Shown here: piece by piece, positions 1 to 10,477 of the stretch | Layout of the letters: each line of letters opens with the position of its first letter | Numbering within the stretch: position 1 is the first letter of the stretch | NCBI GenBank assembly: GCA_024636495.1 | Contig: JAGXGZ010000063.1 | Coordinates: forward strand, 1 to 64,000 | Source: Roseobacter sp. | GTDB taxonomy: Bacteria; Pseudomonadota; Alphaproteobacteria; Rhodobacterales; Rhodobacteraceae | Direction: 5' to 3' | DNA length: 64,000 bases | Program-made: the position numbers and the translations under genes | Notes under the pieces: model-generated | Database searches by the model: none | What the model saw: the letters and a program-made list of their open reading frames with translations, nothing else | Told to the model about the DNA's origin: nothing

Positions 1-862
1 GCTCCTCTGCTGGTCAAACGCCTGCAGAGGTTCGGCCGAAAATAATGCGGAGCAAAGTTGGCAATCAACCGCAGGATTGTGTGGATATTATGCACTGATC
101 CCACTTTCCTTCGCATTATGGCCACCTGATGATAAGTCAAATTATGCTGAGGTGAGCATAATTTCACATACGGCTTCACATAGTTTGATGCAATCCGTCG
201 CACCGTATGACCGAGCTTCTCAATCTCGCGGCCCCAACAATGGGCTGTCGCAAGGGCATCCATCGCAACAGTGCATTGGGGCTGTTGGCTCATAAAGGCA
301 AGAAGCTGAACACGCATCAGTTGCTTGCGAAAAATAACTGCTCCGTTTGCGCAAGCCCCGTGAATTTGAAACACGCGCTTTGCAAGGTCTATGCCGATTA
401 TGCTAGCTTCTGACATGGATGCTCTCCCTCTGAGGGATGCTTTGTGAAACATCACTGTGGCACATTACGATGCCAGCAGGTGGGGGCATCCACGCCATCA
501 TCAAGGCCGGCGCAGACCATATCTGCCGCTTTATCGGGTCTTTGTAGGCTTGAACGGGATGCTCTGGCGTGGCGTCAAAGCCGTTTGGGGCACAAGGGTT
601 TCGCGGTGGACGCCCGTTTTTGAGCCTTTCCGATCCGCAATCCACTTACAAAATTCCCCAATAGCAACACCTGATGGACCCGAACAGTTTCTGGCCGTCT
701 AGCTGAGCAAAGGTTCGCCAACCATTTACAGATGACTGGAACCTTAACCGCTGACCTTTCGTTAAATGAGTGAGGGGTTGAATCCTTTCGGGCCGCTTCT
801 TTTTCGTCGTGTTCCTAAAATCACATACGATTTGCGTGCCTCACACACAGGAGAACTGCCCA
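1..862. other. Gene-poor left edge, no convincing gene
   Basis: No reading frame here has a good ribosome binding site together with a recognisable protein. Short frames exist on both strands (for example 457-702 plus and 403-645 minus), but they lie opposite each other and match no family I know. A 7-bp inverted repeat (CCTCTGC / GCAGAGG) lies at 4-30. The stretch may hold decayed genes. Confidence 0.5.
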
Positions 863-1906
863 ATGCCGACTAAAACGATGCTTCTTGCCACCGCCCTATC
901 GGTCGCGGTGATCACACCGTCATATGCTTTGAACCGAATAGCGCCTGCGTTCACATCCCCCGTTCACGTAAATTTCGATGCGACCAGCGTCGACGCCAAC
1001 ATCGTTCGCGTAAAGAACGATAAGGATAGCGGAAAAAATAATGGAAAAGCCAAAGGCGCAAAGCAGCACAAGGCCAAGAAAAATGACGCCAAGGCTGAAA
1101 ACCGGGCCTCGAAGGATTTGAAGAAGGCTGAAAAGGACGAACGTAAAGAGGTTCAGCAGGCAGCAAAAGATCAGCGCAAGTACGAAAAACAGACGAAGCG
1201 GCCCAAGAGGTCTACTGAGGATCGCGTCATCCTGTCTGAGCGTCTGATGACCATAATCGCCCCTCAGAACCGGGATATGACGACCCTGCTTGCTGCGATC
1301 CCTTTGGCGCTGCTGGGGCAAAACGTAATCTTCCAAGATGTTGATGAAGACCGTTTGCTTACCTACCGAAATTGCCCACCCGGCCTTGCCAAAAAGGATC
1401 CACCTTGCGTGCCACCCGGTCTGGTCGAGGATGGCGTGACCTATGATGAATGGGTGTCTTACGATGATGATAGAATTGAACGGGTCTATCAGGATCGCCG
1501 TGATCGTTACCTGAATTCGCAAGATATCGGAATTCGCGACGATATTCAGATCGATGATTCAGCATTTTTGCTGAATTCTGATCAGGTTGCCCGGCTGTAT
1601 AATCTGTCACCCGCGCCACGGGGGCAGCAATATGCCTTGATTGATGGCATGCCTGTCCTTCTTGAGGATCGAAACTATGCGACACTCGCCCAAATCAATG
1701 ATATGGTGAGGGTGCCGCTTTTGGACAATGGAGTTCAGATCGCGCCAACCGCTGCACTGACGCAGGCAGAATTGATGCAATCGTACCGCCTTCCTCCGTC
1801 GGATCCGGGCTACAGCTATTCCGTGCTGAACGGCGAAGTGTTGGCGCTTGAAAATGATGCGTTCGAGCAACTCCAGTTGATCAGAATTGCGCGAGCCGTC
1901 TTTTAG
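863..1906 (+). CDS. Secreted Lys-rich protein with CPPGLAKK-type motif (RcnB-like)
   Basis: Predicted exported protein of 347 residues with no assigned function. The start at 863 follows an AGGAG ribosome binding site; an upstream in-frame ATG at 809 lacks one. Residues 1-20 form a signal peptide ending SYA. A highly charged Lys/Ala/Asp segment follows (about residues 50-120) and is probably disordered or helical. Near residue 170 there is a Cys-Pro-Pro-Gly-Leu-Ala-Lys-Lys motif followed by a second Cys-x-Pro-Pro-Gly-Leu. Paired motifs of this kind occur in small RcnB-type periplasmic proteins, and the tail repeats the theme of short tyrosine-rich modules. It lies next to a copper ATPase, but co-function is only an inference from position. 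Confidence 0.7.
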   Translation: MPTKTMLLATALSVAVITPSYALNRIAPAFTSPVHVNFDATSVDANIVRVKNDKDSGKNNGKAKGAKQHKAKKNDAKAENRASKDLKKAEKDERKEVQQAAKDQRKYEKQTKRPKRSTEDRVILSERLMTIIAPQNRDMTTLLAAIPLALLGQNVIFQDVDEDRLLTYRNCPPGLAKKDPPCVPPGLVEDGVTYDEWVSYDDDRIERVYQDRRDRYLNSQDIGIRDDIQIDDSAFLLNSDQVARLYNLSPAPRGQQYALIDGMPVLLEDRNYATLAQINDMVRVPLLDNGVQIAPTAALTQAELMQSYRLPPSDPGYSYSVLNGEVLALENDAFEQLQLIRIARAVF

Positions 1907-2155
1907 GCTGCGAAACATATGAATTAAGCGCGTTGGGGAGATGGCGGATCGCTGACTCCCCGACATACGACAAGAATTTTCGAGACCGCCGAATGGCAGC
2001 TCCGTGATGTTCGACGGCCAGATCATGCGCCGACGTTCATCCAACTTGGTACTGAACGCGCCATAAGCACAGCGGGCCATCGCACCAAAAGGTCCAGACG
2101 TCGCGGTTTAAATTCCTCGGCGGTTTGGAACTTCATACCTCGAAAGGACGCCACA

Positions 2156-4627
<2,472 letters not shown>

Positions 4628-4712
4628 CTTGAACAGGCGATATGCTATTCCCAATAGAATAATGATCGACAAAGAATGATAGGCTTGGCTGCTGCTTTAC
4701 AGGCTTTCACAC

Positions 4713-5375
4713 TCAATTTCCCTTCTTCTTGGTCATCAGCCAAAGCAGGGGCAATCCGGTTATCAGCCCAAGGCCGAGGGCAGCCCAAGTTGAGACCCCC
4801 ACACCGCCGCTAGCGGCGACCGTGCCAAAATGCGTCAGAAGGAAACTTGCAGGCACGATCCCGGCCAGAGTTGCCACTGCAAACCGCCAAAGCCGCAGGC
4901 AGCTTAGGCCTGCCGCATAGCTGATCATATCGAAAGACACGAACGGCATAAGGCGGCTTGCGAAAACTGTCCACGTCAGCGCATTCTGTGACCCCAAAAG
5001 CCCGGCATCAATCTTGTCACCAAATACAGTTTGCAGGGCATCGCGCCCAATGACCCTTGCAAGACCAAAAGCAATCAAAGCGCCAAGTTCCGCGCCGATG
5101 ACGACTTGGACTGTGCCCCATAGATGACCATAGGCAGCACCCGCCACCATGGCGATGGGCGCACTGGGAATGGGGCTGGCAACGACCGCAAGGATCATGA
5201 GGCCAATGATCATTGCAGGTCCCCACAAGCCAGCTTGCGCCACGAGCGCCTTGAGCGTGTCAGGTTCCAAAAGGCTTTTGGCCTCAGCGAAGACGGATGG
5301 CATGACCCACCACAGTCCCAGCAAGAGCACCCCAAGTGCTGCAACTGTCGTAAGGATACCAGTGCGTAGGCGCAT
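4713..5375 (-). CDS. TVP38/TMEM64 (DedA-like) membrane protein
   Basis: Integral membrane protein of 220 residues. It has an N-terminal helix, a hydrophobic core with the PIPSAPIAMVAGAAYG-like re-entrant segment (about residues 68-85) and the FGLARVIGRD region typical of SNARE-associated/TVP38 proteins, then further helices and a KKKGN tail. The family is thought to act in lipid scrambling or membrane homeostasis; the substrate is unknown. It is the last gene of a four-gene minus-strand set with a cupredoxin, and only one base separates it from the DUF302 gene, so translational coupling is likely. A link to copper stress is inferred from context. Confidence 0.85.
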   Translation of the reverse strand: MRLRTGILTTVAALGVLLLGLWWVMPSVFAEAKSLLEPDTLKALVAQAGLWGPAMIIGLMILAVVASPIPSAPIAMVAGAAYGHLWGTVQVVIGAELGALIAFGLARVIGRDALQTVFGDKIDAGLLGSQNALTWTVFASRLMPFVSFDMISYAAGLSCLRLWRFAVATLAGIVPASFLLTHFGTVAASGGVGVSTWAALGLGLITGLPLLWLMTKKKGN

Positions 5376-5376
5376 T

Positions 5377-5763
5377 TCAGATGGTCTCTACAGCTTCCCT
5401 CAGAAGATCACGCACCAGCGCTGCGACTTTGTGCAGCTCTGGATTGTCGATGGCCTGCATCGACGCCACAGGATCGATTGCGCTGACCTCGACACCACCC
5501 TCAACTTTGCGAAGGATCACGTTGCAGGGCAGCATTGCCCCCACCTGCGGCTCTATCGCTATTGCCTGATACGCCATCTTTGGATTGCAGGCCCCCAAAA
5601 TCAGATAGGGCAGCATCTCTTCGTCCAGCTTCTTTTTCATTGTCGCCTTGACATCGACTTCTGTCAGAATTCCAAAGCCCTTGTCGGCAAGTGCCTTACG
5701 CGTTCGCGTGTCCACCTCTTCAAAGCTTGCGTCAGTGATGGTGCGGTTGATCGTGTAATCCAT
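5377..5763 (-). CDS. DUF302 domain protein
   Basis: Small soluble protein of 128 residues. The N-terminal MDYTINRTI strand, the central ADKGFGILTEVDVKATM segment and the LGACNPKMAYQAI motif (about residues 62-75) are typical of the DUF302 fold, whose function is unknown. DUF302 genes often lie with heavy-metal genes or TVP38-type membrane proteins. A GGGAG ribosome binding site precedes the start. It overlaps nothing, but abuts the TVP38 gene by one base and follows a 38-codon gene by 20 bases, so all are probably cotranscribed. Confidence 0.85.
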   Translation of the reverse strand: MDYTINRTITDASFEEVDTRTRKALADKGFGILTEVDVKATMKKKLDEEMLPYLILGACNPKMAYQAIAIEPQVGAMLPCNVILRKVEGGVEVSAIDPVASMQAIDNPELHKVAALVRDLLREAVETI

Positions 5764-5783
5764 GTTGGTTCTCCCAAAAGGCC

Positions 5784-5900
5784 TTACTTGCGCAGGTACT
5801 TGAGTAAAGCAGCGATTGCCACGACAACCAGTACTGTGATGAGAATTAACCAGACCCAGCCGAACCCCATACCGTGGCCTATACCATATCCGTCCATCAT
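5784..5900 (-). CDS. 38-residue Gly/Met-rich membrane peptide
   Basis: A short gene inside the copper-related operon. It encodes a Gly/Met/His N-terminus (MMDGYGIGHGMG), a single hydrophobic helix of about 20 residues and a basic end (KYLRK). A good GGAAGGA ribosome binding site lies 6 bases upstream and the stop is 20 bases from the next gene. The composition resembles short membrane peptides, sometimes carrying a SHOCT tail, found in metal-resistance clusters. A role as a metal-binding or complex-stabilising peptide is inference only. Confidence 0.7.
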   Translation of the reverse strand: MMDGYGIGHGMGFGWVWLILITVLVVVAIAALLKYLRK

Positions 5901-5987
5901 TTTTTTATCCTTCCGGCGGGTGCGAGGGGCGCGCAACCGGCCCCCCTTCAAGTGTGATAGTTATATCCGGAAACCCTTCAGCCAGCC

Positions 5988-6488
5988 TTAGCCGGTGACT
6001 GTCAAAAGGGTCCACATTCTTGCCATGTAATGCCCAGGAATGTTGCAGTAGAGAATGTAAGTCCCAGGCTTGAGCGTCAGGGTAAGCGCACCTGACTGGC
6101 CGCTTTCCAGTGCGGCCACTTCGCCAAGATCCCCTGCCGCGTCTTCGTCAACCCTCTGTTCCTCGCGGATGTAGGGCAATTGCGTCGAAACATCGTCGAC
6201 AGCAGCAAGGACCATTTCGTGGATCATATCCGTGGAGTTATTTGTCACCTGAAAGGTTATATCACCTGAAGGAACCTTGGCCTGATCGAGCGTAACCCCC
6301 ATCATCGCCATGGGCATGTCAGCGCCCATCATCCCCATAGCCATTTGCGGCTCGCCCATCATGGGCATGTTGCCCCTGTCCCAAAGTCCCACTTGAATGA
6401 CGGACCCGGCAGCGAAAGCAGGCAAAGCGGAAAGTCCGGTTAAAGCGCATCCCAGAAAAGCAAAAGCCGTGCGTCTGATGAAAGTCAT
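5988..6488 (-). CDS. Exported cupredoxin with Met-rich insert
   Basis: Periplasmic blue-copper-type protein of 166 residues. It has a signal peptide ending AFA (about residue 26), a Met-rich stretch near residues 40-65 with about ten methionines, and a C-terminal cupredoxin fold. Candidate type-1 copper ligands are visible: His in IHEMVL, then Cys, His and Met in the YCNIPGHYMARM segment. Met-rich segments of this type bind Cu(I) in copper-resistance proteins. It is the first gene of the minus-strand operon with the 38-residue peptide, DUF302 and TVP38 genes, and a GAAAGGAGC ribosome binding site precedes it. Copper buffering or electron transfer in the periplasm is the likely role. Confidence 0.85.
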   Translation of the reverse strand: MTFIRRTAFAFLGCALTGLSALPAFAAGSVIQVGLWDRGNMPMMGEPQMAMGMMGADMPMAMMGVTLDQAKVPSGDITFQVTNNSTDMIHEMVLAAVDDVSTQLPYIREEQRVDEDAAGDLGEVAALESGQSGALTLTLKPGTYILYCNIPGHYMARMWTLLTVTG

Positions 6489-7390
6489 AATCTTGCTCCT
6501 TTCGAGGATTGGCTGGGCACCAACAAGATGACCTTAGTCAGTTCATCCCACTGCGCATTGACATGGATCAGGTTTGACGTGGCAGTTTCAGGGGCTCAAG
6601 CTACCTTTCCGCAGCTTGATGGCAACAATTGGCAAGTGACCATTTTAATGTCCGCTCTCGCCGCTAGTACAAATTCAATCCGCACTTGCCGCGAAGGTCA
6701 GGTTTCCGCCGATAAGTGTTGGGAACACTCTTTTTCACACCAACGGACTTCAGCGAATATTCAATCACTGTGTAGCCAAGGTCAGGCATCTCGACTGATG
6801 GCACTTAAAGCCGGAAGATTTCCTTCTTACTAGGCAAGGTCCCATAGCAAACACGCCAAGTGTGAAACAACGTAATCCGCACAATACGTTTCTAAGCGTT
6901 CTCAATGGCTTAATATCTTGGTGGAGTTTCCGCGAGGCTCCACTGGAGAATACAGTGACGGCCTTCGACACAATCGGTCTTTCCCAGCATTAGCAGAACC
7001 AACCAACCCCCAAACACTTTGCGTTCGATGCACTTTAGAGCATGCGGTCACTTGTGCTGCATGCAAAGGTGCGCCATCAAGGTGGGACATACATAGAAAC
7101 CGCGCCCCAAAGTGCAGCGTTTACAGTTGTTAATTGAAATGGTGGCCGTTCCAGAGTCGCCTACCACTATAACTCCAGCGGCTTAAACACTCGGAATAAG
7201 TATGAAGAGTTGTCTAGCGTCATTGGCAAAGCTTAGCTAGCACACGGCAATCCAACACCAAAATCATGGTATAATGGGCCCCTACCCTTGTGATCCGTAA
7301 ACGCCGGACGGCCCAAATTTATTGAAAGTGGTCAAACTGCAAAAGTTCGGTTAACCTTTATTCCTTTAACGGGAATTAAAGGAGATATCA
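6489..7390. other. Gene-free stretch between copper operon and BCCT gene
   Basis: About 0.9 kb with many stops in all frames and lower GC than its neighbours. Short frames (for example 6528-6833 plus) lack ribosome binding sites and resemble no family. The left end must hold the cupredoxin promoter. The right end holds the leader of the BCCT gene with a hairpin over its ribosome binding site. Confidence 0.6.
7363..7384 (+). promoter_or_regulatory. Hairpin overlapping the BCCT ribosome binding site
   Basis: A perfect 7-bp stem, CCTTTAA (7363-7369) with TTAAAGG (7376-7382) and a 6-nt loop, covers the GGAG ribosome binding site at 7381-7384. The GTG start follows at 7391. It could damp translation or respond to temperature or salt; this is inferred from base pairing only. 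Confidence 0.45.
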
Positions 7391-9112
7391 GTGTCGATAC
7401 GAAAGAATATTAGCCCCCCGCTCACAGAGTTGGACATCAACACGGCAGAGGGGGGATTTTACAACGGATTCTCCACCGCCGTTGCTGTGCCCGCCAAAAT
7501 TATCATCTCCATTCTCGTTGTGTGGGCTATTTTCTGGCCTATCCAATCAGGTGCGGTGTTGAATGGTTTTAATGCCTTCATTCTGCAAAATTTTGCAGCC
7601 TGGTATATTTGGGTTGTGGCCTTCTTTATTCTTGTTTGTTTTGTGCTTGCGATTTGGCCCGCCGCAGGGCGGCTGAACCTCGGCCTCGACCATGAAAAAC
7701 CCGAGTTCAACAATTTCTCCTGGTTTTCGATGATGTTTGGTGCCGGTATCGGCGTCGGCATGTTGACTTGGGCCGTGGCAGAACCGGTGTCGCACTTTGC
7801 CAGCAACCCCGAAACCATCATGGGGATCACCACAGGTGGGGCTGCCGACAATGTTGCGATGGCCTATAAGTGGTCATTCCTGCACTGGGGTTTCAGCGCT
7901 TGGGCGTGCTACGCGATCTGCGGACTGTCCTTGGCGTTCTTCAGCTACCGCCGGGGTCTGCCCCTGACAATCCGCTCCGGCCTCACACCGTTATTTGGTC
8001 AAAGCCTTGCTGGAACCCTTGGCCATGTGATTGATGTCGTTGCCGTTGTCGCCACCATTCTGGGCGTGGCGCAGACATTGGGGTTTGGCGTTGACCAGTT
8101 CGTTGCGGGCCTAAGCCGGATCGGGATTGGTGGCCTTGCGGATGCCGACGGCGCTGCGACGACCACAGGCATTATCATTGCTTTGCTTGTCATCATGGGG
8201 TTGTCCACCTTGTCAGCGCTGTCCGGTGTCGGCAAAGGGATCAAGTGGCTGTCCAATATCAACATGGCGCTTTCGATTGTCCTGCTGGGGTTTTTCATCA
8301 TCTTCGGTGCAACATGGTTCGGCTTTAACGCCATGTTTATTGGGCTTTGGGACTATATCATCGCCCTTCCGGGGATGAGCGTGAATGTCTTCCGCTCGGA
8401 TGGCGTTGAAGGGTCTGAAGCGTTCCTGCTTGCGCAGTGGCAGGGCTGGTGGCCCGTGTTTTACTGGGCTTGGTGGATCGCCTTTGCGCCATTCGTAGGT
8501 TTGTTCCTTGCGCGGATTTCGCGTGGGCGGACAATTCGCGAATTCGTCTTGGGTGCTTTGATTGTGCCTGCACTGATGTGTTTCGTCTGGTTCGCCTGGG
8601 CAGGTGGCACTGCCATCGACCTTGAACTGAACGGCGACGCAGGCGGGGTAATCTTTGACGCGGCAAATGGCGACAAGATCTTTGCAATGACCGAATTCAT
8701 GCTGGCGCCGATTGGCGAATGGCTGGCATGGGGGATGGCGTTGTTGATCGTGGTCTTGCTGATGACATTTCTTGTGACATCTGCCGACTCTGCGGTGCTG
8801 ATCGTGAATACGATCAACGCGGCTGGCGACGAAGGGCCCAAAGCGCGCCCGCACATCCTGTTCTGGGGTGTTGCGCTGGCGCTTGTTGTGGCGGGCCTTT
8901 TGATCTCGGGTGGGACGACCGCCATCCAGACGGCGATGGTCATCGGGGCGCTGCCATTCTCGGTGGTGATGGCGCTGATGGCAATTGCCTTGCTCAAGGC
9001 GATCTATAACGACACCCGCCGCGAAAAGGCCGGCGTGCCGATGACCCACGATAAAATCGAAGGGGCAACGGGCAACGGGCTTTCACCGGGTATGGGTGTG
9101 CCTGCCGAATAA
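7391..9112 (+). CDS. BCCT family osmolyte transporter (betaine/choline/carnitine type)
   Basis: Secondary transporter of 573 residues, expected to import quaternary ammonium compounds such as glycine betaine or choline, usually with sodium. About twelve hydrophobic helices are evident. The family signature around residues 355-385 (tryptophan-rich YWAWWIAF-P segment, then ARISRGRTIREF) is intact, as is the GIGVG-M-W motif in the first third of the protein. It uses GTG as start, with GGAG six bases upstream. The C-terminal tail is short. The sarcosine oxidase operon later in the window would use products of betaine breakdown. Confidence 0.92.
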   Translation: MSIRKNISPPLTELDINTAEGGFYNGFSTAVAVPAKIIISILVVWAIFWPIQSGAVLNGFNAFILQNFAAWYIWVVAFFILVCFVLAIWPAAGRLNLGLDHEKPEFNNFSWFSMMFGAGIGVGMLTWAVAEPVSHFASNPETIMGITTGGAADNVAMAYKWSFLHWGFSAWACYAICGLSLAFFSYRRGLPLTIRSGLTPLFGQSLAGTLGHVIDVVAVVATILGVAQTLGFGVDQFVAGLSRIGIGGLADADGAATTTGIIIALLVIMGLSTLSALSGVGKGIKWLSNINMALSIVLLGFFIIFGATWFGFNAMFIGLWDYIIALPGMSVNVFRSDGVEGSEAFLLAQWQGWWPVFYWAWWIAFAPFVGLFLARISRGRTIREFVLGALIVPALMCFVWFAWAGGTAIDLELNGDAGGVIFDAANGDKIFAMTEFMLAPIGEWLAWGMALLIVVLLMTFLVTSADSAVLIVNTINAAGDEGPKARPHILFWGVALALVVAGLLISGGTTAIQTAMVIGALPFSVVMALMAIALLKAIYNDTRREKAGVPMTHDKIEGATGNGLSPGMGVPAE

Positions 9113-9135
9113 TCGGGGCAAAACAATGCAATTTG

Positions 9136-9166
9136 GGGCGCTGCACCTGCGGTGCCCCCTTTTTCG
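9136..9166 (+). terminator. Terminator after BCCT gene
   Basis: An imperfect GC-rich hairpin (GGGGC / GCCCC arms) is followed by a run of five T. It lies 24 bases past the stop codon. Confidence 0.7.
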
Positions 9167-9202
9167 TGTTCAGATTGTGGTCCTAAGCTATAGCATCGCC
9201 GT

Positions 9203-9226
9203 AAAAGCCCCCTTTCCGGGCTTTTC
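9203..9226. terminator. Second hairpin, AAAAGCCC / GGGCTTTT
   Basis: A perfect 8-bp stem with a 7-nt loop, with A and T runs on its two sides, reads as a terminator in either direction. It insulates the glycosyltransferase-like gene from the transporter. Confidence 0.55.
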
Positions 9227-9327
9227 CGAAAGATCAGACTGGGTAAATCGAAACCATCCAGTTGCCATTTTATGTGAAACGGCGTTTAGTCCGACTGTCT
9301 TAACTGCAAAATAAAAGGTGCCGGATT

Positions 9328-10332
9328 TTGACAGTGACATCCGCTGAAACCCAGAATTTCAATATTGCCATTGTGGGTCAGCACGGTCGTCTCGCCTATG
9401 AGGCAATTCTTTTTGCGGCGAGCTTGCGGCACTCCAGCCCGAATTTTAGTGGGCGCCTTTTGGTCGCAGAACCCCAAGCAGGTGTGCTTTGGCCAAACGA
9501 CCCGCAAATCAAAAGCGCAGAGATTCGCGGCGCTCTGGAAGATCTCGGGGCCGAAATCATTCCGTTTCAGTCAAAGCATTTTGGCGCAGCCTATCCTTAT
9601 GGCAACAAAATCGAAATGCTTGGCGCACTCCCAAAAGGCGAGCCGTTCGTATTTTTTGACACCGACACGCTGATCACCGGCGACATCACGAGCGTTCCGT
9701 TTGATTTCGACCGCCCGTCGGCGTCACTGCGCCGTACCAACACGTGGCCTGTGCCGCAGCTTTACGGGCCGCAATATACCGGCCTTTGGAAATCGCTTTA
9801 CGACAAGTTTGAACTGGATTTCGAGAGCAGCCTCGATCTGACCCAGCCGGATGAATATTGGCAAAGATACCTGTATTTCAACGCTGGGTACTTCTTTTAC
9901 CGCTGCCCTCATGAATTTGGCGCGCGCTTTTTGGACTATGCGCTGGCAATCCGCGACGATCCCCCGGTCGAACTTTGCGCCCAAAGCTTTGATCCGTGGC
10001 TGGATCAGGTTGCCCTGCCGCTTGTGATCCATTCGCTTGGCGGCGGGCGCGATACGCTTCCCCCCGGTTTGCTGGACGGAAGCGTCAGCTGTCACTACCG
10101 TTTTCTGCCCCTGCTATATGCACGCGAAAACCAAAGGGCCGTTGATGTTCTTGAACAAGTCGCAGCCCCCAACAAGCTTAAAAAAGTGCTCAAAGGGTAT
10201 GAGCCGATCAAACGTATGGTCTACCAGGGGCGCGGTCAGAAAGCCCGCGCGCTGTTTGATCAAGACGATCTCCCCCGTAAGGAACAGGCCATACGCAACC
10301 GCCTGAAGTCCAACGGCTACTGGATGCGCTGA
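9328..10332 (+). CDS. GT-A-fold glycosyltransferase-like protein
   Basis: Cytoplasmic protein of 334 residues. Near residue 112 it has a FFDTDTL segment, a DxD-type metal/nucleotide-sugar site, preceded by KIEML and followed by a YFNAGYFFY motif (about residue 190), as in GT8-like nucleotide-diphospho-sugar transferases. The basic C-terminal tail could touch membrane or substrate. The start is a TTG with AAAGGTG upstream; a GTG two codons later is an alternative. Donor and acceptor are unknown. It stands alone, with terminators on the left and twin hairpins on the right. Confidence 0.7.
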   Translation: MTVTSAETQNFNIAIVGQHGRLAYEAILFAASLRHSSPNFSGRLLVAEPQAGVLWPNDPQIKSAEIRGALEDLGAEIIPFQSKHFGAAYPYGNKIEMLGALPKGEPFVFFDTDTLITGDITSVPFDFDRPSASLRRTNTWPVPQLYGPQYTGLWKSLYDKFELDFESSLDLTQPDEYWQRYLYFNAGYFFYRCPHEFGARFLDYALAIRDDPPVELCAQSFDPWLDQVALPLVIHSLGGGRDTLPPGLLDGSVSCHYRFLPLLYARENQRAVDVLEQVAAPNKLKKVLKGYEPIKRMVYQGRGQKARALFDQDDLPRKEQAIRNRLKSNGYWMR

Positions 10333-10348
10333 CGCCACGCCAAGCGTC

Positions 10349-10392
10349 GGAAAATTTCGAATTTTCCGATCCGGAATTTTCGCAAAATTCCG
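10349..10392. repeat. Twin AT-rich hairpins
   Basis: Two perfect inverted repeats stand side by side: GGAAAATT / AATTTTCC with a 3-nt loop (10349-10367), and CGGAATTTT / AAAATTCCG with a 3-nt loop (10372-10392). They begin 16 bases after the upstream stop. They may terminate transcription or form a small extragenic palindrome family. Confidence 0.6.
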
Positions 10393-10477
10393 CCCCACCC
10401 AAAGCCGCTTCGCAATCTCTTGTGCCACAAACCCCATTCCAATATCTGTACCCCAATCAATTCACGGGAGAATGACC

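Noticed and set aside
1-800. Transposase remnant
   Set aside because: None of the short frames shows a recognisable transposase motif or terminal inverted repeats.
5149-5991. 280-codon plus-strand frame
   Set aside because: It lies opposite the TVP38, DUF302 and peptide genes, which have clear families and ribosome sites.
10393-10477. SAM riboswitch before metY
   Set aside because: I could not fit the SAM-II or SAH consensus to the leader; only twin hairpins are present upstream.
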